Origin: a virus
DNA: 25,613 nucleotides
IMG/VR virus record: IMGVR_UViG_3300005528_002115
Coordinates: 1-25,613 of that record
Reading direction: 5' to 3' (one strand)
The translations under genes and the position numbers were made by a program. Under the pieces are notes generated by a model. It ran no database searches. It was not told the DNA's origin and saw nothing but the letters and a program-made list of their open reading frames with translations. This document shows, piece after piece, positions 18,177-25,613 of this stretch; the stretch's first letter is position 1, and each line of letters begins with the position of its first letter.

Positions 18177-20732
18177 TTATGACATAAATGGATATGCGCT
18201 AGCTCCAAAGTTAAATGCTACATCATCATCTGAAGAAGATCCACGTCTTGAAGATGGTCCATATTTTATTTTAAGATATTGATTAAGAGCATCTTTATCC
18301 ATTGTGCCTTTGTATTTATCGTAGTCTTTTAAAAATTCAGAAGACATGTTTGAACCAGAGGCTGTTGAACCCATAATAGCATCAGCTGCATTAACACCTG
18401 GTTTAAGTCTAAGTCTACCAAAAGGATCTGATGTATAATATTTAGATGTATCATAAAGTTGTCCTTTTTTAATACCTGCTTCAATACCTTCACCAAGCGT
18501 TTCTGCAAAATCAGTACCATATTTACGCATAGCATTTTGATATTGTTGTGCAGCAACAGTTTCACCCGTATATCTTTTATTTCTTGTTTCACGTTTTTGA
18601 GCAGCAAGAGAATTATATACTTGAGCTTGCAATGGAGAATACTGATTAGCCACACCAACATTAAGATTTTGATATCTTCCTATAGTGTCAGCTGATGTTT
18701 TAGCAGCATTTGCTTGTATATAGTTAGCCATAGCTCCAGCAGCTTGAGGATTGATCATACCAGCCATTTGTTCTAATCCTCTAGCAGTTTCTTGTGCTGA
18801 AGCAAGTTCTCTTTCAGGATCATAAAATGTAGGTCTAGGTATAACTCCTTGAGGCTCATCGTAAAAAGGACGAAGATAGAGAGGAGGATAAGCAGCAGCT
18901 GCCATTATTCCTAATGTGTTTTGAAAAGGAATTCCATAATAACCACCACCAAAATTACCACCAGTTACATCACCTGCTTTAGGTCCTTCTTCACCTTCTT
19001 CATATGTTATATATTCTTGAATTTCTTTTTTTCTTTCACACTTTCCTGTTTTTTCATTATACTCTAATGTAGGATCAGGATTACCTTTTTCATCAAGACA
19101 CGTACCTTTTGTTTCAGGAACTACTTCATCTGGTGTTGCTTGTTGTATAGGTTTATAATATGATTTATATTTTTGTAAACCACTAACAGTACCATGACCC
19201 TTTTTAGCAAGTTCTTCTATTGTAACACCTTTTGCTAATTGTGCTTTAATCCAATCTTCCCAAGCTTTACCAGGTTTACCACCAGAAACAGCTCCTCTAA
19301 CTTCAACTGATTTACCAGGTGATCCTTTTTTAGTATATCCTGGTGTACCTGGTTTGTATGTACCAGCTACCTCAATAACTGTATTTCCTTTTCTTGCTTT
19401 ATTAGTTCCTTGTATACGTTGATATTCTCCACTAGCAACTTTAGCTTCAAAATCTTTTTTTGACACTTTATTTGGAGATTGTAATCCACCTTGAGCTTTT
19501 GGTAGCATGTAGTTATCATAGTCATATATCTCACCACCAAACTGATCATTATAAGAACTATCTCCATATGTAGGAACAAATGATCCTCCATTAGCAAAAT
19601 ATGTTCCTTGATAATATGTACCACTATAAGAACCTCCTCTTCTCATTTGTTGAGTTTCTTCTTCTTCTGTAGGTTGTTCTTCTTGAGCTTGTTGCATAGC
19701 ATAATCTGGTTCTCCACCTGGAGCACTATAGTATCCCGATGTATCTTGTTGCTGCATCATTTGCTGATCTCCACCACCACCACCTTGTTGTTGAGAAATA
19801 ACGTCTTCAACAGTTTGCATAATGTTTTGCAATGCTTCTTGTTGTTGTGCACGACCAAGCGATTGAAGTGCTTGATATATTTCTTCCTCAGACTTTTTTG
19901 TTAGTTGAGCATAAACAGAAATGTATTGAGCTATCTTCTTATCTTGACTACGAGATGATCCACCAGCTTGATATCTATACATATCACCTATACTACTATA
20001 GTCAGGAACAAATCCTCCATAGTTCATAGTGTTATATCCATACATAGCCATAGGTTGTTGACCCATCATAGGTGGTTGTTGCATCATTTGATCTTGAGGT
20101 TGCTGCTCCATTTGTTGTTGTTGAGATTGTTGCATATATTGTTGCATTTTAGCAAATTTTTCTTTAGCAATTTCTGGAATCCCCTGTGGAAAACCTTTTT
20201 TAGATTCTTGTAATATAGCTAGACTAGCAAGCTTATCATCATATTTTTGTATCATTGCTGCTGCTGTTGCTTTTTGTAAAGGATCTGCTTTATCATTTTG
20301 AAGAATATCATAATATTTATTTGGTCTATATTGACCAGCTAATTCTGCAAAAGAATAAGTTTTTTTATCTTTTTCTGATTTACCAAATTGAGATAGAACA
20401 CTACCTTTCACTCCCATTTTTCCTTTTCTTTTAGAATAAACAAATGAGTTATCAGGTAGATTCATAGGAACACCACCTTCTTTATTAGGATCGGGATTAT
20501 GATTAGGACCCACTGCTTTTTGTAATGGACCAGTTGTATATTTAATTTCTTCACCTCCTTCAACTTCTACATTTGAATCCTCTCTAGGATCAGCACTACG
20601 AGTGTTTTTTCTTTCAACATCATTGTAATCAGGATCATAATCATCAATCGTTGTTCTCACTATATCAAGTGAGTGTTTCTTTTGTCCACCATAAACCATC
20701 TTTTGAGGAGCTCTTGTAATTCTAACTTTCAT
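18177..20732 (-). CDS. Gln/Gly-rich crAss-like structural protein with repeated GG motifs, 851 aa
   Basis: The protein starts MKVRITRAPQKMVYGGQKKH and ends SYPFMS. I do not recognise a catalytic domain. Residues about 196-232 and 310-330 are Gln/Met-rich (QQSQQQQMEQQ, GGGGGDQQMMQQQ). Between and after them are short aromatic/Gly units: YGGFVPDYSS, YQAGGSS, RRGGSYSG, NGGSFVPTYGDSS, QFGGEIY and AQGGLQ. GG-x-FVP-x-Y occurs twice, showing internal repetition. The only two cysteines form one pair (TCLDEKGNPDP, then GKC). Residues about 595-640 are Gly/Pro/Tyr-rich. From about 650 the protein becomes a predicted helical domain with Ala/Gln heptads (ETARGLEQMAG, ANAAKTSADTI). It sits between the wall-degrading protein (20 nt gap) and the 1104-residue protein (59 nt gap). 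The likely role is a virion or ejected scaffold-like protein; the function is not known. Confidence 0.8.
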   Translation of the reverse strand: MKVRITRAPQKMVYGGQKKHSLDIVRTTIDDYDPDYNDVERKNTRSADPREDSNVEVEGGEEIKYTTGPLQKAVGPNHNPDPNKEGGVPMNLPDNSFVYSKRKGKMGVKGSVLSQFGKSEKDKKTYSFAELAGQYRPNKYYDILQNDKADPLQKATAAAMIQKYDDKLASLAILQESKKGFPQGIPEIAKEKFAKMQQYMQQSQQQQMEQQPQDQMMQQPPMMGQQPMAMYGYNTMNYGGFVPDYSSIGDMYRYQAGGSSRSQDKKIAQYISVYAQLTKKSEEEIYQALQSLGRAQQQEALQNIMQTVEDVISQQQGGGGGDQQMMQQQDTSGYYSAPGGEPDYAMQQAQEEQPTEEEETQQMRRGGSYSGTYYQGTYFANGGSFVPTYGDSSYNDQFGGEIYDYDNYMLPKAQGGLQSPNKVSKKDFEAKVASGEYQRIQGTNKARKGNTVIEVAGTYKPGTPGYTKKGSPGKSVEVRGAVSGGKPGKAWEDWIKAQLAKGVTIEELAKKGHGTVSGLQKYKSYYKPIQQATPDEVVPETKGTCLDEKGNPDPTLEYNEKTGKCERKKEIQEYITYEEGEEGPKAGDVTGGNFGGGYYGIPFQNTLGIMAAAAYPPLYLRPFYDEPQGVIPRPTFYDPERELASAQETARGLEQMAGMINPQAAGAMANYIQANAAKTSADTIGRYQNLNVGVANQYSPLQAQVYNSLAAQKRETRNKRYTGETVAAQQYQNAMRKYGTDFAETLGEGIEAGIKKGQLYDTSKYYTSDPFGRLRLKPGVNAADAIMGSTASGSNMSSEFLKDYDKYKGTMDKDALNQYLKIKYGPSSRRGSSSDDDVAFNFGASAYPFMS
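19735..20146 (-). other. Gln/Met-rich low-complexity region
   Basis: The plus strand shows runs of ttg and tgc triplets around 20036-20146 and 19741-19796, encoding Gln tracts mixed with Met, Pro and Gly. The separating stretch (about residues 255-310) is an ordinary helix with KKSEEEIYQALQSLGRAQQ. The tracts are probably disordered linkers and could be length-variable among relatives. Confidence 0.65.
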
Positions 20733-20752
20733 ATTGTTTGTTTTAATATATT
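20733..20752 (-). promoter_or_regulatory. 20-nt A-rich leader of the 851-aa gene
   Basis: The minus-strand leader reads TTAAAACAAACAAT before the ATG and has no purine-rich Shine-Dalgarno. It follows directly on the TAA of the upstream gene. This supports translation in a Bacteroidota-type host and co-transcription with that gene. Confidence 0.45.
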
Positions 20753-23700
20753 TTAAATATACTCTATGTCACCACCGTTTTCAAGAATTTGTCTTATTTG
20801 ATCTTCTGTTAAATCATATTCTTCACCTTCATTATAACTCACTTCTCCTCCTAATTCAAAATATTTTTTAAGATCTTTCATTTTTTTATATAAGATATTA
20901 TCTTCATATTTTACAAATAAAGAAGCAAGTTTATTAAATTGATCTTGAGTTAAATCTCTAATCTTTAAATTAGCACCAACTCCTAATTCTTTTAAAATAA
21001 ATTTAGAAGAATCAGTAATTTTATTAGGATCACCAGTAACCCATTTATTCCTAGCCTGTTCTATAGTAAAATCACTATAATCTGGTCCCGACAAAAGTTT
21101 TTTGTGTGCATCCCATCCTTCATCTAAAGATTTAAATTTAGCTACATGTCCTTTGTTATCATACGCTCCTTTTTCAGCTCCCCATTGACTTGTAAACTTA
21201 CCAAAGTGAATGTTACCAGGATTGTTATGTGTTAAAGCTATACTTTCTCCAGTTTTTTTATCATTCTTTTTTCCTTCATAGGGAAAGAAACTTATATGAA
21301 CATGAGTGGTATGTGGATTATTGCCATTAGCTTTAGTGGGTATATATTTATGCCAACCTTCTTGTGGATTCCATACTCTTCTATTAAATATAACATATTT
21401 TACTCTTTTTTCTTTTGCTTGACTAATAATCTGTTCAGCAATCTTATTACCTTGATCAATGTTAACTATACCAATATCAAGAGCATTACCTGTATTATGA
21501 TCACTTTCTCTTTGTCTATGTTTTTTATCACCCCATATACCAGACATTCTTACACCTGCATATTGTTTAAGAATTTCATCCCATGTTTGTTCTATCACAG
21601 GATTTACACCAGCAAAATTATATTTTTTTGGTTTAGACGAAGATGATGATGGTGGAGTTGTTGTTGTATTTGTAGTTTGTGGTTGAACAGAAGAAGCAGG
21701 TGTTTCAACAACAACTTCAGGAGTAACTATAGGAGAAAATTCAGTTTCTGGAACTACTAGTTGCTCACCAATAATACCTCCACCAAATTGAGCAAACTGT
21801 TGTGTACCTACTATTGCACCTGGCATATTAGATGTGTACATTCCTTTATTTACTGTATACTCATTAGGTCTAAATGCTCCAGTTTGTGTATAGTCTCCTC
21901 TAGATCCTGATACAGAAGGCATTACAGGTTGTGTAAATATTTTATTTCTTAAATTCTTTTCATAACTTTTTTGAAAATCTCTATGTTGTTTTTCAGCAGC
22001 AAGTCTATTACCAAGAGCAAATCCTGTATTTAAACCTTTAGCTACTTGAGTAAAAGCAGCTGCGCCTTTTTTATCCATCCATTCTCCAAACTTACCAAAA
22101 AGATATCTAGGAGCTTTTGTAGTGGTACTAGTTATTACATTACCATACATATCTGTTTCCTTAGAAGGATCGTATGTAGGATCACCCTCCCATTTCATAT
22201 CCATAATACTTTTTCCACTTGGAGGATCAATAACAGAGTTTGCTAAATTTTGATTATACCACTGAACCCATGTAGTTGTAGTTGAAGTTGTAGAAAATGG
22301 ATCACCAAATGTCTCATCATCCATAGATGGTGGTTTAAACATAGCAAAAATATTAGGATCTTGAATACACTTTGTAGGATCATTTGGATCAGGCATATAA
22401 CCAGGATCACAATTAGGTGGTGTTCCTCCTCCTTGCATTTTAGAAAGAACAGATCCTCCATGTCTTTTTTGTTTTAAATAAAAAGCAGCTCCACCTGTAT
22501 GATTAAAATTATCATATCTATTTTGATCTTTATTTGTTATAACGCCATCTTTTGTAAACAAACCTCTAGCAAATGTACCATTATCAAGTGGAATTAATTT
22601 AATTACTGATAGACCTGTTGCTTTTTTAAACTGTTCAACATAGTCATCAATATTTTTTAAAGAACCTGCAACTAGTACTTTTTTCTTTAAATCAGGTGTA
22701 GCTAAAATATACCTACCACCTCCAACAGCTCCAAATGATTCATGACCTTTATCAATTTGTTTTTTAGGAATTAAAATATTTAAATTAACTGTTGGATTAC
22801 CGTTTTCATCAAAAGCCATTGCTGTTCTTGCTACCTCATAATTAGATGTAGCATCACTATACATGTATTTTCCATTCTTTTCTTTTGCAATTCCAGTAAT
22901 TTCCGCAGATCTAAAATCAGCCATTTCTAAATTCTTTCCTTTCAAATTTTTACCATAATCTAAATAGAATTTACCTTCAGCATCAATTCCCCCGTATATT
23001 TTATCATCTGCTATTTCATTATCGCTGTATCTTCTAATTGTATTTGTACCATTATTATCAGTATACCCCTCACCCATTCCATATTCTTTTGCAAATGGTG
23101 TTATAACAAAACCTTCCGTTTTAATATCACCTAATCTACTACCTCTATTTCTTGCTCCTAATCTTAAACTAGAACTGCTTAGATCAAGCCATAATGGTTT
23201 TGTAATATATCTTTTATTCTTTTTATCATACGCTTCATTTTTATCATACATTTCTATTGCACTACCTTCTGCATATGGTGTACTTTCAAGTACTAATGGT
23301 GATTGACTAACAACTGGTTTTTCTACTTTTGGAATTGAAATTGTTGACTTTGATTTATTAAGATCATCACCTTCTTTAAGTGCATTTTTTCTTGCAAAAT
23401 AATTTTGACCGAGTTGAAATATATCATTAACACCGCTGCTTATTCTTTCTATGTTTTTAGTAGGATCTAAAAATTCACCCAAAAAAAGTCCAGCAGCTTT
23501 AGTACCAAGATTTAAATAATCAAAAAAACCTAAGTTGTTTTTTTGATTTTGTTTATTAGGTAAACCTTCTTCAGGTAATACATCAAACTCAGTATATTCT
23601 TCTTTTCTTTGTGAAATAGGTTGTTGACCAGGTCTAAATGGAATTTGAAGCAAACTTCTAGAATAATCTAAATATTTATTAAACTGATCCATTGCTCCTT

Positions 23701-25613
23701 TTTTAGCTTTAATTTCTTGAATTTGTTTTTTAGTTACAGGTGATGTAACTACCACTTCAGGAAGAACAAAAGCTTCTTCACCTTCTTGTATGGTTTTATA
23801 ATAACCACCAGGATCTGCAGTGTAATCTTCAGTAGTAGGATCAGATGAGTATTCTTCAGTAGAGACACTTGGTTTTTTATTCATTGCTGCATATTGAGAA
23901 GCATTATTAAAACCAAACTGAGGCATTGTCCCCATTCCTTTATTAATGTCCATAGTAGCAATATCTAAAAGAGCATTTAGTTTATCAGCATTATAATTAC
24001 TTCTAGCTTCTTCTTTTCCAGGAAGAGATGAATGTCTATCTAATCCTGCTTTATTTTTTGCATGCAATTGCTCAATTGTTTCAACACTAACTGGAGTAAA
24101 TGATTGTTGATGAGCTAAAAGAATATCTTGATTTTGTCTAAGTTTTTCAAGAAGCTCTAAGTTTTTTGCTGCCGAATAATCATACCCTTCAACACCATAT
24201 TCTTTAGCAAGTTGTCCTCTAAATGGTTTAGATCCTTGATACCCTTTTGTTGCTAAATAGTCTACAATACTTGAACCTGTATATTCTGCACCATCTTGTG
24301 CTTTTACTAAACCACCATCTTGTTTTTTATTTCTTTGACTTCCTAAATATGCTCCTGAAGCTACTGATCCTGTACCAAGTCCTAATTGAAGTGCTGTTTC
24401 TCCAACTTTACCCCAATCAATAACTCTAGATGGTGTTTCACCAAAAGTAAAAAATCTTCCTGTTTCACCAAAAGGATCTATTTCACCTCTATTCATTCTA
24501 GAAATTTCATCAAAGTTTACTTCAAATTTTTGAGGTCCTCCAGGTTTAGTAAAATATTGTTTTGGGTTACGAATCATTTGTCCAAGATCCCTTGTATTTA
24601 ATAATCCAGATTGTAAAGGTTGACCTTGAATCCCACTTTTACCTACAAAATTAAAACTACCCGATGTCAGATTAGGTTTAGGACTTTCAGAAATTAAAGT
24701 TCCAAAATTTCTACTATATTGACCTTGATAAGGTTTAATAAGCTCTAAAGGATCTGGAGTATGTCCATATAGTCTATTTAACCAATATCTTGTATTTTTA
24801 TCCCATATCTTACCTGTTGGATCTATAACTAATCCTTGGTCATTATTCGTAGGAATTGATTTACCAATTCCTTTAAAATTTTTTCTAAACCAATGTTCTA
24901 CAGGACCAATTTTTAAATCCTTTAATAAACTTGGTATTTTATGTTGCACATCTTCAAACGATCTTCCTGGTATAATCTGTTCTGGTATATCAACAAGTCT
25001 AGTTTCATACATTTTAGTTTTAGGATTAAATGATTGTATTGTAGCTTGTCTTGTTGATGTAGAAGTTGGTGCTACAAGTCTACTAGCAGTTCTACCTGCC
25101 ATTGGTATTGCTCTAGCTCCTAAAGAAAGTGCACCTTCTAACAAAGGTGCTGCTGTTAAACCAACATTTAATATTCTACCTAATCTTTCTTTATACTTAT
25201 TTGCTTCATCTAAATCTCTTTGTGTAGTTCCTTCAGGAATACCTAGTACTTCTGTTCTATATTTATTAACATCATCTACTTTTTGCTGCGCAACCTTTCT
25301 TTCATAATCTGTTCTATTATCTTGACCAACTGTTACATTTGATTTTTTCTGTGTTTGTTGTTGACGTATTTGTTGAGCAACAGGCCTACTTGCTCCTGTT
25401 TTTTTCATTATTTGTTTAACAACTTGTTCCTCTTTAATTTGTGGTTGAATTGCAGCTTTTGTTCCAACACTCATTCCTCTGTTTACTATATCCCCTTGAC
25501 TACCATATTGTTTATCTCTAACTTGAAGATAACCAGGAAGCGAAGCGTTACTACCACCTGGTTGAAATTGAGTTAATGCACCACCTGCTCTAAAATATGA
25601 AGGTGCAATTTGA
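20753..25613 (-). CDS. Virion peptidoglycan hydrolase: M15-type peptidase plus lysozyme-like domain (5' partial)
   Basis: Numbering is from the first visible Met (ATG 25474-25472; 1573 residues). The frame continues without a stop for 46 more codons to the right edge and reads like real protein, so the true start lies outside. The N-terminal third has Gly/Ala-rich hydrophobic stretches (about 98-120 and 365-385). Residues about 400-447 (YGVEGYDYSAAKNLELLEKL) resemble a small module I recall from Bacteroidota phage proteins. Residues about 750-1010 form an unrecognised mixed domain. Residues about 1280-1396 are an M15-type zinc peptidase (SDHNTGNALD, then HTTHVHIS). Residues about 1420-1545 contain HNNPGNI and resemble lysozyme/transglycosylase-like domains of phage proteins. 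The tail is GGEVSYNEGEEYDLTEDQIR and ENGGDIEYI. Likely job: opening the host wall during DNA entry. It has only two cysteines (NCDPGYMPDPNDPTKC). The hydrolase call is good; exact bond specificity is unknown. Confidence 0.85.
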   Translation of the reverse strand, partial: QIAPSYFRAGGALTQFQPGGSNASLPGYLQVRDKQYGSQGDIVNRGMSVGTKAAIQPQIKEEQVVKQIMKKTGASRPVAQQIRQQQTQKKSNVTVGQDNRTDYERKVAQQKVDDVNKYRTEVLGIPEGTTQRDLDEANKYKERLGRILNVGLTAAPLLEGALSLGARAIPMAGRTASRLVAPTSTSTRQATIQSFNPKTKMYETRLVDIPEQIIPGRSFEDVQHKIPSLLKDLKIGPVEHWFRKNFKGIGKSIPTNNDQGLVIDPTGKIWDKNTRYWLNRLYGHTPDPLELIKPYQGQYSRNFGTLISESPKPNLTSGSFNFVGKSGIQGQPLQSGLLNTRDLGQMIRNPKQYFTKPGGPQKFEVNFDEISRMNRGEIDPFGETGRFFTFGETPSRVIDWGKVGETALQLGLGTGSVASGAYLGSQRNKKQDGGLVKAQDGAEYTGSSIVDYLATKGYQGSKPFRGQLAKEYGVEGYDYSAAKNLELLEKLRQNQDILLAHQQSFTPVSVETIEQLHAKNKAGLDRHSSLPGKEEARSNYNADKLNALLDIATMDINKGMGTMPQFGFNNASQYAAMNKKPSVSTEEYSSDPTTEDYTADPGGYYKTIQEGEEAFVLPEVVVTSPVTKKQIQEIKAKKGAMDQFNKYLDYSRSLLQIPFRPGQQPISQRKEEYTEFDVLPEEGLPNKQNQKNNLGFFDYLNLGTKAAGLFLGEFLDPTKNIERISSGVNDIFQLGQNYFARKNALKEGDDLNKSKSTISIPKVEKPVVSQSPLVLESTPYAEGSAIEMYDKNEAYDKKNKRYITKPLWLDLSSSSLRLGARNRGSRLGDIKTEGFVITPFAKEYGMGEGYTDNNGTNTIRRYSDNEIADDKIYGGIDAEGKFYLDYGKNLKGKNLEMADFRSAEITGIAKEKNGKYMYSDATSNYEVARTAMAFDENGNPTVNLNILIPKKQIDKGHESFGAVGGGRYILATPDLKKKVLVAGSLKNIDDYVEQFKKATGLSVIKLIPLDNGTFARGLFTKDGVITNKDQNRYDNFNHTGGAAFYLKQKRHGGSVLSKMQGGGTPPNCDPGYMPDPNDPTKCIQDPNIFAMFKPPSMDDETFGDPFSTTSTTTTWVQWYNQNLANSVIDPPSGKSIMDMKWEGDPTYDPSKETDMYGNVITSTTTKAPRYLFGKFGEWMDKKGAAAFTQVAKGLNTGFALGNRLAAEKQHRDFQKSYEKNLRNKIFTQPVMPSVSGSRGDYTQTGAFRPNEYTVNKGMYTSNMPGAIVGTQQFAQFGGGIIGEQLVVPETEFSPIVTPEVVVETPASSVQPQTTNTTTTPPSSSSSKPKKYNFAGVNPVIEQTWDEILKQYAGVRMSGIWGDKKHRQRESDHNTGNALDIGIVNIDQGNKIAEQIISQAKEKRVKYVIFNRRVWNPQEGWHKYIPTKANGNNPHTTHVHISFFPYEGKKNDKKTGESIALTHNNPGNIHFGKFTSQWGAEKGAYDNKGHVAKFKSLDEGWDAHKKLLSGPDYSDFTIEQARNKWVTGDPNKITDSSKFILKELGVGANLKIRDLTQDQFNKLASLFVKYEDNILYKKMKDLKKYFELGGEVSYNEGEEYDLTEDQIRQILENGGDIEYI
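20840..21235 (-). other. Lysozyme/lytic-transglycosylase-like domain (NNPGNI)
   Basis: Residues about 1420-1545 begin LTHNNPGNIHFGKF, then FKSLDEGWDAHKKLL, then a helix with LTQDQFNKLASLFVKYE. The NNPGNI start and the following S.D.G..A pattern are typical of a small glycan-cleaving domain in phage virion proteins (PM2 P5-like). I do not see an unambiguous catalytic Glu, so activity is inferred. Confidence 0.55.
21284..21624 (-). other. M15-like zinc D,D/L,D-peptidase domain
   Basis: S1324-D-H1326-N-T-G-N-A-L-D1333 matches SxHxxGxAxD of M15 peptidases, giving two zinc ligands. H1388-T-T-H1391-V-H1393 supplies the third ligand. The spacing of about 60 residues between motifs is normal for a VanY-type or L-Ala-D-Glu endopeptidase fold. 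Such domains cut the stem peptides of peptidoglycan. All ligand positions are intact, so it is probably active. Confidence 0.8.
25475..25613 (-). other. Open coding extension upstream of the first visible ATG
   Basis: These 46 in-frame codons contain no stop and no ATG. They read FRAGGALTQFQPGGSN, then LPGYLQVRDKQYGSQGD. The GG units here match the GG units found downstream in the same gene and in its neighbour, which supports the reading frame. The bases before ATG 25474 (AGAGGA directly abutting) are too close to serve as a normal ribosome site. Confidence 0.75.

Noticed and set aside
18329-18661. A 110-codon minus-strand frame inside gene B in another frame
   Set aside because: It is entirely contained in the 851-residue gene, Leu/Ile/Lys-rich, with no protein family resemblance.
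19608-20213. Overlapping plus-strand frames rich in Leu, Ser, His and Thr
   Set aside because: They are the antisense of the Gln/Gly-rich tracts of the 851-residue protein. Their composition is explained by triplet bias, and they overlap each other.
21296-21646. A 116-codon plus-strand frame opposite the M15 domain
   Set aside because: The minus frame there carries intact zinc-ligand motifs; the plus frame reads as hydrophobic and aromatic noise typical of antisense.
1-25613. Stop-codon reassignment (TAG to Gln or TGA to Trp), known in some crAss-like phages
   Set aside because: No in-frame TAG or TGA was found in the giant frame, and the three visible gene ends all use TAA, so the standard bacterial code explains the window.
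1-25613. tRNA genes, CRISPR array, insertion sequence or attachment site
   Set aside because: Coding sequence fills all but 98 bases. No cloverleaf, spaced direct repeats, transposase or terminal inverted repeats were seen.

Overview
The window looks like the late structural block of a crAss-like phage (order Crassvirales) infecting a Bacteroidota host. The evidence is: all real genes lie on one strand (minus) and nearly abut; the DNA is AT-rich; gene starts lack a good Shine-Dalgarno; four consecutive genes encode very large proteins; the third begins with a MATYIP..TD..P N-terminus that I recall from crAss-like phage structural proteins; and the last carries the DFDxD catalytic motif of the crAss-like virion RNA polymerase (phage phi14:2 gp66 family). 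No tRNA, rRNA, CRISPR array, insertion sequence or plus-strand gene was found. All visible stop codons are TAA and the frames contain no in-frame TAG or TGA, so no stop-codon reassignment is needed.

Layout in transcription order (right to left). (A) 25613-20753: a peptidoglycan-degrading virion protein, with an M15-type zinc peptidase domain followed by a lysozyme/transglycosylase-like domain near the C-terminus. Its frame runs open off the right edge, so its start is outside the window. (B) 20732-18177: an 851-residue, Gln/Met/Gly-rich, largely disordered protein with repeated GG motifs. (C) 18117-14803: an 1104-residue conserved crAss-like virion/cargo-type protein with a Gly-Ser linker. 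(D) 14783-1: one unbroken frame of 4927 complete codons that leaves the window at the left edge. It has hydrophobic segments near the N-terminus, long coiled coils around residues 1120-1440, a zincin-like HEAFE site at residue 2556, and an RNA-polymerase double-psi beta-barrel with DFDVD at residues 4072-4076.

Together A-D read as a set of virion proteins delivered into the cell: A opens the wall, B and C are structural or cargo proteins, and D brings in a polymerase for early transcription. A feature of the whole set is near-total lack of cysteine. I checked every codon of D in the window and found none; C has none; A and B have two each, in both cases as one short CxnC pair. That is four Cys in about 8,500 residues, and it fits proteins that must unfold and refold during passage through a tail tube (inference).
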